Below are positions 54,901 through 62,953 of a stretch of DNA of 64,000 nucleotides, piece by piece; position 1 is the first letter of the stretch, and the number at the start of each line of letters is the position of its first letter. The notes below the pieces were generated by a model. The model was given only the letters and a program-made list of their open reading frames with translations, made no database searches and had not been told where the DNA came from. Origin of the DNA: Spirochaetota bacterium (lineage in GTDB: Bacteria; Spirochaetota; UBA4802; JAKQUI01); NCBI GenBank assembly GCA_029562645.1, contig JAKQUI010000077.1, positions 248,001 to 312,000 of the forward strand. The letters run 5' to 3'. Both the position numbers and the translations under genes were made by a program.

Positions 54901-56517
54901 GAGCACTGCCATTACTATGCGGGCGAGTACTGGGACGCGCTCGAGGTGAACCAGCGCTACCGGTCGAGCGCCGCGCTGTCCGACGACGCCTATGCCATGA
55001 GCGCGGTGGACATTTACTACTCGCAGATCTATCGGGAGCAGGGCGACCTCGAGGCGGCCAACCGGCATGCCGGGCGCGCCCGCGACCTCAGCCGAGACCG
55101 GGCCATACCGTTTAATTACTGCTCGTCGCTCGTCGAGCTGGGCATGAACGCGCTGGAGGCGGGCGAGATCGACAGCGCGCGCACCTGCCTCGAGGAGGCG
55201 CGCGCGCTTCACGAGCGGGGAAACTTTCTGCGCCAGTACATCGTTCCGGTGTATCCCGCGCTGGCGCAGGCGCATCTCGACGAATTCCTGCGCGACGAGG
55301 GCGGTCTCACGTCCGAGGCGCGGAAACGACGCATGGCGGGCCTGCTGCGAATCTGCCGCCTGGCGGCGAGGAAGACGCGCCGCTGGCGGACCCATCACGG
55401 GACCGCACTGCGCATACAGGCGCAATGCCATGCAATCGCCGGGCGGCATGCGGAGGCCGCGGCGCTCTTTGCGCGCAGCATTGCCCTGTGCCGCGAGTTG
55501 GGGCGGCGCTTCGAGACGGCGCGCGGGCTTTACGAGTGCGGCATGTTCCGCGCCCATACCGGCGACGACCGCGTCTCGCGGCCACTTCTCGAAGAGGCCT
55601 ATCGGTTGTTCACGGAGCTCGGGGCGCAGCTGCACGCATCGCGCATCGCCCTCGTTCTGGGCATCCGGGGCACTGACGACCGCGAGACCCCGCTGAAGCG
55701 GCTCATGGGACGGGAGCGCGCGCAGGCGGCCGGGCGGATCGGGCGGGAGATCGGCGGCGCCGCATCGGAAGAGGCGCTTCTGGATCTCATGGCGGCGCGC
55801 ACGCTGGAGATGACCGGCGCTCGGGGATGCGTCATCTATCTTGGCGCGGACGGCGACGGCGCCCCCGTGCGGCGGCACGAGCGCGGCGAGGTGAGCCCGG
55901 ATGCGAACGCGCATCAACGCGCCCTCGCGGCGTCGGTGTATTCGGCCGGGGAGTTTCTGCTCGATGCAGGGCCCCCGGTCGGCGGATGCGCGCTGCTGTG
56001 CGCCCCCATCCGGGGGGAGGGCGGCGTGACGGGCGCCTGCTGCATTGAGGGGCCAGCGGACGGGATCGCCTTCACGGTTGAGGACGGCGAATTTCTTTCG
56101 GACATTTACGCGACGGCAGCCATGCGGCTTCAGGCGGGGTTCGGCACGGCCCGCCCCGCACGCACACGAGGCGCAGAGCGCGACGGAGTCACGCCGGGCA
56201 CCGAGGAGAAGCTGAATGCGGTGATCGCCTACATCGGCCAGAACTATCGCGACGAGCTTTCGCGCGAGGGGCTGGCCGCGATGGTCGGCATGAGCCCCAA
56301 TCACCTCGGCAAGTATTTCGCCATCGTCACCGGGAGGAAGATCGGCGACTATGTCAACGAGCTGCGCGTCCGGGACGCGGCCGCGATGCTCGACGGCACC
56401 AGCGAGAACATCATCGACATCGCCTTTGCCGTGGGCTTTGAAAGCCTGCGCACCTTCAACCGCGCCTTCCTCAAGGTGATGAACGTGACCCCCACCGAAT
56501 ACCGCGAGCGCACATAG
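51907..56517 (+). CDS. Pseudokinase-AAA ATPase-TPR-GAF-AraC regulator
   Basis: A 1536-residue multidomain protein. Residues 1-285 have the protein-kinase fold, but the catalytic-loop HRD reads HRG, and the DFG aspartate is a glycine (AGFGLA), so phosphotransfer is unlikely. An AAA_16-type ATPase follows (P-loop DGPPGSGKTRL; Walker B-like LALIVEDAHWAD). A long helical TPR-type region (~680-1200) leads to a GAF-like domain (~1280-1400). The C-terminus is an AraC-type double helix-turn-helix (LSREGLAAMVGMSPNHLGKYF, then VGFESLRTFNRAF). It probably couples signal sensing to transcription in one polypeptide. Target genes are unknown. Confidence 0.85.
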   Translation: MEHIGTILNGAYRIAEKLREDWSCQVYRAHAVSGGDAVDATIIKREALSGRLEGTIRFRSEMETVRDFDHPAIVRALQAGEQFGTVYVVSARCDAPQLSGVMRDAAGDVPRALAISVDLCRALAYAHGRGVLHRGIRPDAVMAGRDGAMLAGFGLAHVVECAAATSPEDRATLFGYLAPEQSGLIRKRVDERSDLYQLGVLLYHLTTGRLPITGDSVTAIVHRHLTQVPEPPARVNTRLPAVLDRIIMRLLEKDPDRRYQSATGLCADLERLIGGNDDFIPGLDDHASRIELGGPLIGRETEFERLTRLYERTRRGRCAVCVIDGPPGSGKTRLVEEFVDHVRGVGGAIMTGRCVSQGPARPYGPLNEALAGYAAAFAAYPDERRAAIRARTAEEFPSLRSLVATLCPAITGVIGEGGAVEPIRAEREGARFLEVAARLFCVLADCERGLALIVEDAHWADEGTMAILAAALSARGDHPLMIVLTRRGGPGGDDGFVPGTHARAIAERISLGPFDEATHERFVARILRDEGDDVRSIARRIFPHSGGIPFLSLELIRRYLDDGALSYLNGRWHADRARLASIDAGGGDRDVLLARIAGLDDDDRDILSVAALIGRSFRPELVAAVSGREVARVLGAIDRAGDRALIEPDVGEAYAFMHDRIREAFCAGLPGERTRALHRAAVETLARSLSDDDDATLFEIAHHAIEAEDRALIVRWASRAAGRARARYALESAGRYLREVLRHLERDGDGDARALFVSATVELGEIAIVTGRTDEGVETLRGILPRIDDDRTRATAYRLLTDACYRRGDWAGCEENAARGLRLLGERLPRTRGRVVAGILRELAVHAAHVLLPAVFVRASTRGTGAVPREIVGFYEPLSMSYGLNDPLRLVRCALRILNIAERRIGPSPELAKALSGYASVCMAVPLFARARRYHRRALALNESLGFEGGIAKSCELMGYFYEWSGDFTAARLSFQRSLDIYRRLGDAKEYAMVLNGLEHCHYYAGEYWDALEVNQRYRSSAALSDDAYAMSAVDIYYSQIYREQGDLEAANRHAGRARDLSRDRAIPFNYCSSLVELGMNALEAGEIDSARTCLEEARALHERGNFLRQYIVPVYPALAQAHLDEFLRDEGGLTSEARKRRMAGLLRICRLAARKTRRWRTHHGTALRIQAQCHAIAGRHAEAAALFARSIALCRELGRRFETARGLYECGMFRAHTGDDRVSRPLLEEAYRLFTELGAQLHASRIALVLGIRGTDDRETPLKRLMGRERAQAAGRIGREIGGAASEEALLDLMAARTLEMTGARGCVIYLGADGDGAPVRRHERGEVSPDANAHQRALAASVYSAGEFLLDAGPPVGGCALLCAPIRGEGGVTGACCIEGPADGIAFTVEDGEFLSDIYATAAMRLQAGFGTARPARTRGAERDGVTPGTEEKLNAVIAYIGQNYRDELSREGLAAMVGMSPNHLGKYFAIVTGRKIGDYVNELRVRDAAAMLDGTSENIIDIAFAVGFESLRTFNRAFLKVMNVTPTEYRERT

Positions 56518-56523
56518 CGCGCG

Positions 56524-57492
56524 TCACTGCGCCGGGTCGGTCTCCGTATCGTCCGTCGCGTTGTGCGCCGTCCGACGCCACCAGGCGGCGAGGACGCTCG
56601 CGATGAGCGAGTGCATGAGGCTGGAGATGGCGCAGGGAATGGCCACGGAGGGGTTCGCGAAATTCGCGCGCGCCAGCACCACGCCCAGTCCGGAGTTTTG
56701 CATTCCAACCTCGATGGAGATGGTGCGCGAGACCGTAACGTCGCGCGCCGCCAGCCATGACAGCGCGTACCCGAAGCAGAAACCCGAGGCGTGCAGCGAA
56801 CACACGGCCGCGACGAGCGGCGCCCCGGCGTGGAGGATCTCGTCGCGCCCCGCACCGATGATAGAGGCGACGATGAGCGTGATGAACAGCACGGCCGCAA
56901 CCGGCGCCGCCGGCAGTATCGCGACGGTCGCGCGCGGGAGATAGCGGTTCATGAGAATGCCGGCGACCACCGGCAGCAGGATCACCTGCACCGTGGTCAG
57001 GAAGAGCCCCAGGGCCGGCACGTCCACCCGGCTTCCCGCGAGAAACCAGGTCCAAAACGGCGTCGCAAACGCCGCGAGCAGCGTTGAAACGCTGGTCATG
57101 GTGACCGACAACGGCACGTCGGCGCGCGCAAGATAGGCGAGCACGTTCGACGCGGTGCCGCCGGGGCAGGAGGCCACCAGGATGAGCCCCACGGCGAACA
57201 CGTCCGGGAGACCGAAGAGGCGCGCGATGGCCCACCCGGAAAGCGGCATCACCGTATATTGTAACAGTACGCCAAGAAGGACGCGACCCGGAAAGCGCGC
57301 GATCCGTCGAAAGTCGTCGACGGTCAGCGTAAGCCCCATCCCCAACATGATGATGCCCAGGCCCGCCGTGATGAGCGGCCCCGAGAACCAGGTGAACACC
57401 GGAGGATGAATGAGCGCGGTAATGCTGGCCGCAAGAACCCAGACCGGGAATCCGGCGGTGAGATAAAATGACGCCTTATGGTATGTATTCAT
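56524..57492 (-). CDS. Bile acid:sodium symporter-family (SBF) transporter
   Basis: A 322-residue membrane protein from ATG 57492; ATG 57525 adds 11 residues. About ten hydrophobic segments are seen. The family signature SCPGGTASNVLAYLA sits near residue 110 and a second conserved stretch, ISIEVGMQNSGLGVVLA, near 260, the two crossing-helix sodium regions. Bacterial members carry bile acids, pantoate or other organic anions with sodium; the substrate here is not predictable. It converges on the large regulator gene with 6 bases between stops. Confidence 0.88.
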   Translation of the reverse strand: MNTYHKASFYLTAGFPVWVLAASITALIHPPVFTWFSGPLITAGLGIIMLGMGLTLTVDDFRRIARFPGRVLLGVLLQYTVMPLSGWAIARLFGLPDVFAVGLILVASCPGGTASNVLAYLARADVPLSVTMTSVSTLLAAFATPFWTWFLAGSRVDVPALGLFLTTVQVILLPVVAGILMNRYLPRATVAILPAAPVAAVLFITLIVASIIGAGRDEILHAGAPLVAAVCSLHASGFCFGYALSWLAARDVTVSRTISIEVGMQNSGLGVVLARANFANPSVAIPCAISSLMHSLIASVLAAWWRRTAHNATDDTETDPAQ

Positions 57493-57568
57493 TGATATTA
57501 GCGCCTGGTCGAAATTGCCATACATTCAACTTTCAGTTTCGATAGATAGTCAAGAATGAAATTATCAT

Positions 57569-57579
57569 AGCTCTGACCC
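57569..57579. repeat. AGCTCTGACCC intergenic word, copy 2
   Basis: AGCTCTGACCC matches copy 1 in 10 of 11 bases. It lies in the gap between the symporter and chemoreceptor genes. Confidence 0.3.
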
Positions 57580-57723
57580 TTTGAGGGTTGAGCGTTCAAT
57601 CTACGATTGCTTGCCGTGAGATGGGTTACCTCCCGATTCCTGTTTGCGAGGACCCTGAGGGTGCTCCTTGGGAGATGGAGGCGTTGGAGAATCAACGAGG
57701 ATGTTTAGCGTACGGTTGTTACG

Positions 57724-59595
57724 TTATACTGTGAAAAAATCAATCTCTCGATTCACGGTGTCGGCGTTTGCCGCTATTTCCTCCGAGCCGCTGGCAATTT
57801 CCTCGGATGACGATGCGTTCGTCTGGGTGAGTTCGTTGATGCTGCTGACGGCCTTTAAGATCTCATTGAACGCGTTTTTTTGCTCTTCCGTCGCGTAGGT
57901 TATCTCTTCGGACATGCTCTTGCTTCGTTGCGCCATCGAACCGATGGACCTGTTGATTTCGAGCTGTTCCCCGGTATTCTCCGTTATCGATTTCAGCATG
58001 CGCTTGATTCCTTCAACGCTATCGATGATCTCGCTGAATACTGCGACCGTGTCCCGTGTGATGTCGACCCCGCGGGTCGTTTCGGTCTCGTTGAGTTTAA
58101 TGAGACCGTCGATGCTTTTAATGCTCTGGGCGGTCTGGTCGGCCAGCTTGGAAATCTCGTCGGCTACAACCGCAAATCCCCGTCCCGCATCCCCGGCACG
58201 GGCCGCCTCGATTGCCGCATTGAGGGACAAGAGATTGATCTGATCGGAGATGTCATTGATGATCTTCACGATGGCGGTCATCTCCCCTGAGCTGCTGCTG
58301 ATGGTTTCAATGCTGCGCTCCATCTGCTTGAGGGACTCGTCGCCCTTTATCGCCTGTGTTGATATTCGTTCCGAAAAGGTGTGCGATTCGTGTGATAATG
58401 ATGCAAGGGACTCGATTATGCCGCTATGTTTGGCGATGGTCTCCGTAAGCTCTTTCACGCCGGTGTTCTGCTGCTCGGCGCTAACGGCGATTCCTTCGAT
58501 ACCGGAGAAGACTTCTTCGACGGTTGCCATTATCTCCTCAATGTTGGCCGCCTCGGATTGCAAATTGGTCGAAAACGATCCAAGGGCCGATGACATTTGT
58601 TCGGTGGATGAGGAAAGTGAGAATACTATTTCCTTGACCGAGGAGACGACCCTGCGAAGGCGAAGCCGAAACTGGTCGAGAAGGATGATGATGAATTCGA
58701 ATTCATCACTGACGAGCCGGTTCATGACGGGGCACTGACGGCAATCTGGGTATGTACGGTTCAGAATCGCCGGGCACTGGACTTCGTTCTTCAGCATCGG
58801 CGCATAGGAGCCGACCTCGAGGAAGCAGGAGTTGGTTTCTTTTCCGAAACACGGGCAGTCATTTTTGCGGCAATCGCGGTCAGTGCTGCAGTCTATCTTC
58901 TTCGTTTCGATTTCGAATGCAAGGTCGCCGTGTGAAAGCCGGTAGATGCCGTTCTCCATGCGGGAAAAAGAGCGGGAGAATTTTTTATTGAAGAGCGTGA
59001 CGACGAGTATCGAGAGCCCGGTGACCAGTACGTTCGAAATAACGATAATGGCGGTGATTGTCGCGTTTCGAATCGAGGTGGCCCGGGATATTCGCTGCTG
59101 GGTCGCTTCGTTGTTCTTTATATACCCGTCGAAGATTTCGCGCAACACCTTCAAGTGGGCCTGTGTCGTCGTTCGATAGATGGTTACTGCGGTAGCGGTC
59201 GAACCGCTCTTTGTGATCAATTCTGCTGTTGCGTGGAGTTTTTTATGCGGCTCTTCAAGTTTGTCGAATAAAGCGCGCTGCTCCTCGGACATTGGTGCAG
59301 CCTTCCCCTGTTGTTTCAGCCCATAATACCATTTTCCGAAGGCACAAAAGTGCGGATCTGTCTGCCCGGCAAATGCGTTCCCGGTTACGGCTGAGAGGAG
59401 GAGGTTTTCCGACCAGGAGATATGTTCGATGAGGCGGCTTTTCAGCAGGATTGTGTTCTCGCTGAGGCGATTAACATCATCGTAAGATTTTTGCGTCAGG
59501 TTGAACATGAAAATGACGGTTGATCCAAAGACGGTCACGATCGCGATGATGATTATTCCTGCGATCAGCATTCTCTTTTTAATTGAGATATACAC
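57724..59595 (-). CDS. Methyl-accepting chemotaxis protein with CZB-like sensor and Cys-rich insert
   Basis: A 623-residue receptor starting at GTG 59595 with AGGAGG 6 bases upstream. Membrane helix 1 spans ~10-32 and helix 2 ~180-205. The periplasmic part has CZB-type residues ([28 protein letters not shown]), a zinc-binding sensor usually placed in the cytoplasm. After the HAMP-like region comes a ~60-residue insert with ten cysteines (such as [11 protein letters not shown] and CRQCPVMN). The signalling domain with [23 protein letters not shown] is normal. It likely signals to CheA, none of which is nearby. The insert may bind metal or a cluster. Confidence 0.88.
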   Translation of the reverse strand: MYISIKKRMLIAGIIIIAIVTVFGSTVIFMFNLTQKSYDDVNRLSENTILLKSRLIEHISWSENLLLSAVTGNAFAGQTDPHFCAFGKWYYGLKQQGKAAPMSEEQRALFDKLEEPHKKLHATAELITKSGSTATAVTIYRTTTQAHLKVLREIFDGYIKNNEATQQRISRATSIRNATITAIIVISNVLVTGLSILVVTLFNKKFSRSFSRMENGIYRLSHGDLAFEIETKKIDCSTDRDCRKNDCPCFGKETNSCFLEVGSYAPMLKNEVQCPAILNRTYPDCRQCPVMNRLVSDEFEFIIILLDQFRLRLRRVVSSVKEIVFSLSSSTEQMSSALGSFSTNLQSEAANIEEIMATVEEVFSGIEGIAVSAEQQNTGVKELTETIAKHSGIIESLASLSHESHTFSERISTQAIKGDESLKQMERSIETISSSSGEMTAIVKIINDISDQINLLSLNAAIEAARAGDAGRGFAVVADEISKLADQTAQSIKSIDGLIKLNETETTRGVDITRDTVAVFSEIIDSVEGIKRMLKSITENTGEQLEINRSIGSMAQRSKSMSEEITYATEEQKNAFNEILKAVSSINELTQTNASSSEEIASGSEEIAANADTVNREIDFFTV

Positions 59596-59750
59596 GACTG
59601 CCTCCTGGACGGAATTCGCAAAGGGTATAGGCTACCTCATTATTCATTCAATTCAAAAAAATATTCGATACTGAAGCTGTTCTATACATGAGTGGAGAAT
59701 CCCTTCGTTCGGCGTGCTACTTTATTGTTGAGCCCAAATATAAGTAATCG

Positions 59751-59762
59751 GGCTCTGACCCC
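59751..59762. repeat. GGCTCTGACCCC intergenic word, copy 3
   Basis: This copy shares GGCTCTGACCC with copy 1 and extends it by one C. It lies in the gap upstream of the first lipase. Confidence 0.3.
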
Positions 59763-59828
59763 ATGCTGCGATGTCCCAAAATCTCTCATTGGGAAATATA
59801 CATAAAATAATAAATTGTTCATATTTAT

Positions 59829-59918
59829 GGTCAAAATCAATTCATGTTCATATTGGCAAGACGATTTATTATAATCCCTGTATATTATCACTGTAAAACC
59901 GGCTGGATGGTTTTACAG
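59829..59918 (+). promoter_or_regulatory. Conserved leader element upstream of lipase 1
   Basis: Block 1 (59829-59867) begins GGTCAAAATCAATT and ends with AGACGATTT. It matches 62794-62832 in about 32 of 39 positions without gaps. Block 2 (59899-59914, ending GGATGGTTTT) matches 62861-62876. Here block 2 lies in a perfect 10-bp stem (arms CTGTAAAACC at 59891-59900 and GGTTTTACAG at 59909-59918, 8-base loop). The region is AT-rich and holds no gene. It is probably a promoter-operator or structured leader. Confidence 0.65.
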
Positions 59919-59959
59919 ATTATTCACTGAACAAGAGTTCCTGAAAGAGGGGGTTGGAT

Positions 59960-60790
59960 ATGAAAAAGATTCTTATCATCACCATGGCGATTTTCATGAT
60001 GGCGACGGTCGCAGCATCGGCGAAGACATACGATCTGGTGCTGGTACACGGGCTCACCAACAAGCATCAGTGGAGCGATGCCTTCCTGGACAAGGTCGCT
60101 TCGATCTGGGGATCGGGCAATGTGTATGTCATCTATACGAACGAATCGACGCGCGTGTGGACGCGCAGCATCAACGGCCGCACCATCTACTTCTGCGGCG
60201 AGAACGACTTCAGCGCCGGCGACGACACCATCTACGACCAGGCGACGCTGATGCGGACGAAGATCACCAAGCTCAATTCGTCCTACGGGCTCAGCGCCAA
60301 GTTCAACGTCATCGCGCACAGCATGGGCGGATTGGTGAGCCGCTGCTACATCAAGCGATTCCCGAACACGGTCGCGGGGCTGGTGACGCTCGGCACGCCG
60401 CACCAGGGCTCTCCGCTGGCGAATGTGGCGGCATGGCTGTCGTTCTTCATCGGCGCGGAGGCCGCGGCCAATCAGCTCAAGCCCGCGTATGTGAAGAACA
60501 CCTTCAATCCAGCATACCCCGTGGTCGGCGCACCGCTTGCGGACAGCGGAAAGATCTATACGATCGGCGGGGACGGCGACGGCTGGGACTGCTGGGGATG
60601 GGGCGGCGAGTTGCAGCTTGGCTGGGACACGCTCACCACGGTATATTGGAAGGACAGCGACGGGGCGGTCGCGCGCGGCGACGAGCAGATCAGCGGGGCC
60701 ACGCATGTTGCCACCTTCTGGAGCTACGATCACATGGAACTGGTTACCAAGGCCGATGTGGCCACGAAGGCTGCCGCATATCTCCGATAA
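59960..60790 (+). CDS. Secreted alpha/beta-hydrolase lipase 1
   Basis: A 276-residue protein from the ATG at 59960, with AAAGAGGGGG upstream. Residues 1-23 are a signal peptide ending ASAK. The oxyanion segment is VLVHGLTNKH, the nucleophile is in AHSMGG, and the late DHMEL segment can supply the histidine. Conserved GTPHQGSPLA matches secreted triacylglycerol lipases. It likely hydrolyses lipid esters outside the cytoplasm. A paralog is at 62954-63853, and both share a leader element. A terminator-like hairpin follows. Confidence 0.85.
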   Translation: MKKILIITMAIFMMATVAASAKTYDLVLVHGLTNKHQWSDAFLDKVASIWGSGNVYVIYTNESTRVWTRSINGRTIYFCGENDFSAGDDTIYDQATLMRTKITKLNSSYGLSAKFNVIAHSMGGLVSRCYIKRFPNTVAGLVTLGTPHQGSPLANVAAWLSFFIGAEAAANQLKPAYVKNTFNPAYPVVGAPLADSGKIYTIGGDGDGWDCWGWGGELQLGWDTLTTVYWKDSDGAVARGDEQISGATHVATFWSYDHMELVTKADVATKAAAYLR

Positions 60791-60819
60791 CATACGCACC
60801 GAGAGCCTGCATTGAGATC

Positions 60820-60847
60820 GCGACCCCCTGGAGACAGGGGGTTTCGC
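60820..60847 (+). terminator. Terminator-like hairpin after lipase 1
   Basis: CCCCCTG and CAGGGGG pair around a GAGA loop, with a short T-run and further partial pairing of GCG with CGC. Confidence 0.65.
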
Positions 60848-60872
60848 GTATTCGCTCCACGCGTTGATGCGC

Positions 60873-61406
60873 TTAGCGGATCTTCTCCGCGATAAACCCG
60901 CCGACGATGTCGCCGTTGTGCTTCACCGTCCCCGCGAAGCTTCGTTTCCGTTCGATGTAATATCCCTCGAACTCGAAGCGCTCCCGGCCGCTCTCCTTGA
61001 GATTAACGTCGATGGTGAAGGAGAGCCCGGTGATGCGCGTACGCTTTTTTTCATCGTCGAATCGCTGTTGAAGGCGATAGGCTTCGATGGGCAGCTCCTT
61101 CACGGTGTCCCAGTATCGGGGAACGGTGATGCTCGCTGCCATCGTCAGGGTGGGGTAGATGTCCTTCACCGGCACGACGGTTATGCTTTTTATAGTGAGG
61201 ATTTTATCGTGCCACATGGTCCGGTTCCCGCTGATGAGGACCCGGTACGATCCGGCGATGAGCGCGATCTCCGCCCGGTCCGGTCCCGGATAGGGTTCCT
61301 TCCATCCGCCTCCGTCGCGATATTTTTGCACAACCGGACCGGTATTCGCGAATGTTGGGGTGATGATAACGATCGCGAGCAACAAACTCCACGCAAGGAA
61401 TTTCAC
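60873..61406 (-). CDS. Secreted protein of unknown function
   Basis: A 177-residue protein. GTG 61406 is chosen because GGAGGTG lies 7 bases upstream and the signal peptide (KFLAWSLLLAIVII, ending TFANT) begins there; the frame is open to 61550 without coding character. The mature part is beta-rich with a central stretch LTIKSITVVPVKDIYPT and ends in GTVKHNGDIVGGFIAEKIR. I recognise no family. It is convergent with lipase 1. Confidence 0.65.
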   Translation of the reverse strand: MKFLAWSLLLAIVIITPTFANTGPVVQKYRDGGGWKEPYPGPDRAEIALIAGSYRVLISGNRTMWHDKILTIKSITVVPVKDIYPTLTMAASITVPRYWDTVKELPIEAYRLQQRFDDEKKRTRITGLSFTIDVNLKESGRERFEFEGYYIERKRSFAGTVKHNGDIVGGFIAEKIR

Positions 61407-61711
61407 TGGCGGCACCTCCGTCGTATTGATCCGACATTCCCCATTCGATGTTGCCTGCCGATGGGAATTCCCGTAAGCGTTTCGCAGAAAGCGGGGGGCG
61501 TCAATGAAATATTGGATGCTGAAAAAACCCCAACCTGGTGTCCCCTTCATAAGGGGGAGGTGTCCGAAGGACGGAGGGAGTGGCGATCGATGGTGCAGTT
61601 TTCAGAAGGAGAAGCGTGTCGCGAGGGCAGGGATGCCCGTTCGCGAAATCGCCATGACGGCCTGCCATATCATTCATTCGCTTGCGGCTATGTGACTGCC
61701 GGGCCGGGCTG
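61407..61711. other. Intergenic region with a degenerate repeat
   Basis: A 305-base gap between two minus-strand genes. Near 61541-61563 the sequence TCCCCTTCATAAGGGGGAGG resembles the arms of the inverted repeat at 62583-62699, suggesting a decayed related copy. No gene is seen. Confidence 0.4.
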
Positions 61712-62503
61712 TTAGGGATGTTCGGCTGGGTCCCCGTCCCCCGCGAGCAATGAACAGTGGTACATGAAGATCCCGGCGGCCACGCCCACGTTTAGCGAAT
61801 CGCCGCGGGCGATGGGGATGGTGATCGCGCGATCGCAGCGATCGCGCCAGGCCGCATCGAGCCCCGAGGCCTCGTTGCCGAATACGAGCGCGTGCTTCCC
61901 GCATGCACGGAACGCCGGTATCGGCCGCGCATCGGATGCCAGGACGGTGGCATATACCGCGAAACCATGGTCGCGCAGCGCCCCGACGGCGTCATCTTCG
62001 CGCCCGATGGCGAGCACGGGGAGGGTGAACCCGGCGCCCATGGACGCGCGCAGGGCGCGCCGGCTCCAGGGGTCAGAGCCTCCGGGAGTACGGGCGATGG
62101 CGTCGTAATCGAGGGCGGCCGCCGAGCGCATGATGCTGCCGAGATTGTCGTCGCTGTCGAGCCCTGCGCAGATGACGAGGCGGCGCGCCGGCGGATTGCT
62201 TGCGAGAAAGCGTTCGATCCCCAGCGGCGCCGGGCGCCTCCCCGCCGTCATCACCCCGCGATGGAAGGGGAAGCCGACAAGGCGCGCGATCTCGCTTTCG
62301 TCCGCGATCACGAGCGGGCAGCGCCCCTGGGCCAGCGGCGCGATGCGTTCCGCCATGCGCGCGCTGCAGAGCGTCGCGATCATCTCAAGGCCCGAGGCGA
62401 GCGCCCGTTCTACGAGAAACCCGCCCTCGGCGATGAAAATCCCCTCGTCCCTGAGCGCGCGGTCCTTCAGGTTCGCGAAGACGCTGATGTCCGGACTGTT
62501 CAT
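61712..62503 (-). CDS. SpoU/TrmH-family RNA methyltransferase
   Basis: A 263-residue protein from ATG 62503; ATG 62518 is an alternative and neither has a good ribosome site. An N-terminal substrate-binding domain (~15-90, EGGFLVERALASG) precedes a SPOUT domain with NLGSIMRSAAALDYDAI, HALVFGNEASGLD and DSLNVGVAAGIFMYH, the three SpoU motifs. Such enzymes 2'-O-methylate rRNA or tRNA using S-adenosylmethionine. Which site is modified cannot be told. Confidence 0.88.
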   Translation of the reverse strand: MNSPDISVFANLKDRALRDEGIFIAEGGFLVERALASGLEMIATLCSARMAERIAPLAQGRCPLVIADESEIARLVGFPFHRGVMTAGRRPAPLGIERFLASNPPARRLVICAGLDSDDNLGSIMRSAAALDYDAIARTPGGSDPWSRRALRASMGAGFTLPVLAIGREDDAVGALRDHGFAVYATVLASDARPIPAFRACGKHALVFGNEASGLDAAWRDRCDRAITIPIARGDSLNVGVAAGIFMYHCSLLAGDGDPAEHP

Positions 62504-62582
62504 TGATGCATCGTGTAACATGGGGCGCTTTACTGCAAGGACAACATGGCGTAGCGGAGCTGGAATTAAAACTGTCACTGTT

Positions 62583-62699
62583 TTATTAAACCCCTATCCC
62601 CCGGCCCCTTTCCCCTTCGTTAGGGAAAAGGGGGGTGCGGAAGATCATTATTAACACACCTCCCCCTAACGAAGGGGGAGGTCGGGAGGGGGTCAATAA
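62583..62699. repeat. MITE-like imperfect inverted repeat
   Basis: The left end begins TTATTAAACCCC and the right end reads as its near complement, GGGGTCAATAA. Inner arms share the perfect 10-mer TTCGTTAGGG (62616-62625) and CCCTAACGAA (62664-62673), and each inner arm is also self-complementary. It codes for nothing obvious. It could be a MITE or a repeated palindromic element; a related fragment is at 61541. Confidence 0.5.
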
Positions 62700-62793
62700 G
62701 TCGATGTTGATAAAAAAATTTCAAATTTTGTACAAGTTTTGCAGGAGAATATTTTATTTTTAAGTACGAATACATAATTATGTCAATAAGTCT

Positions 62794-62876
62794 GGTCAAA
62801 ATCAATTTAAATTTCCATTGGCCAGACGATTTGAGACAAATTCTATATTATTCCAATATACCGTCCGGATGGTTTT
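62794..62876 (+). promoter_or_regulatory. Conserved leader element upstream of lipase 2
   Basis: Block 1 (62794-62832) and block 2 (62861-62876) match the lipase 1 leader, with nearly equal distances between block starts (67 versus 70 bases). The perfect stem seen in copy 1 is not preserved here, although loop-side bases GGAT and flanking ACC/GGT are. TTGGC plus AGACGATTT recalls a sigma-54 -24 box, but the -12 GC is absent. Confidence 0.65.
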
Positions 62877-62953
62877 TTGATTCTCGGATATGGTGAATAC
62901 AAAGTTTTATTAACCAAGAGCAGTCTCAAGCAAATCTTTCTTTAGGAGGGGTC

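Noticed and set aside
59853-59871. Possible sigma-54 promoter in the lipase leader
   Set aside because: TTGGC matches the -24 box, but neither copy has the GC pair of the -12 box.
61541-62699. Possible CRISPR-like spacing of short GC repeats
   Set aside because: There are only two unequal repeats with no regular spacers and no cas gene in the window.
62620-62805. A 61-codon minus-strand open frame
   Set aside because: It reads through the MITE-like repeat and AT-rich spacer without coding character.
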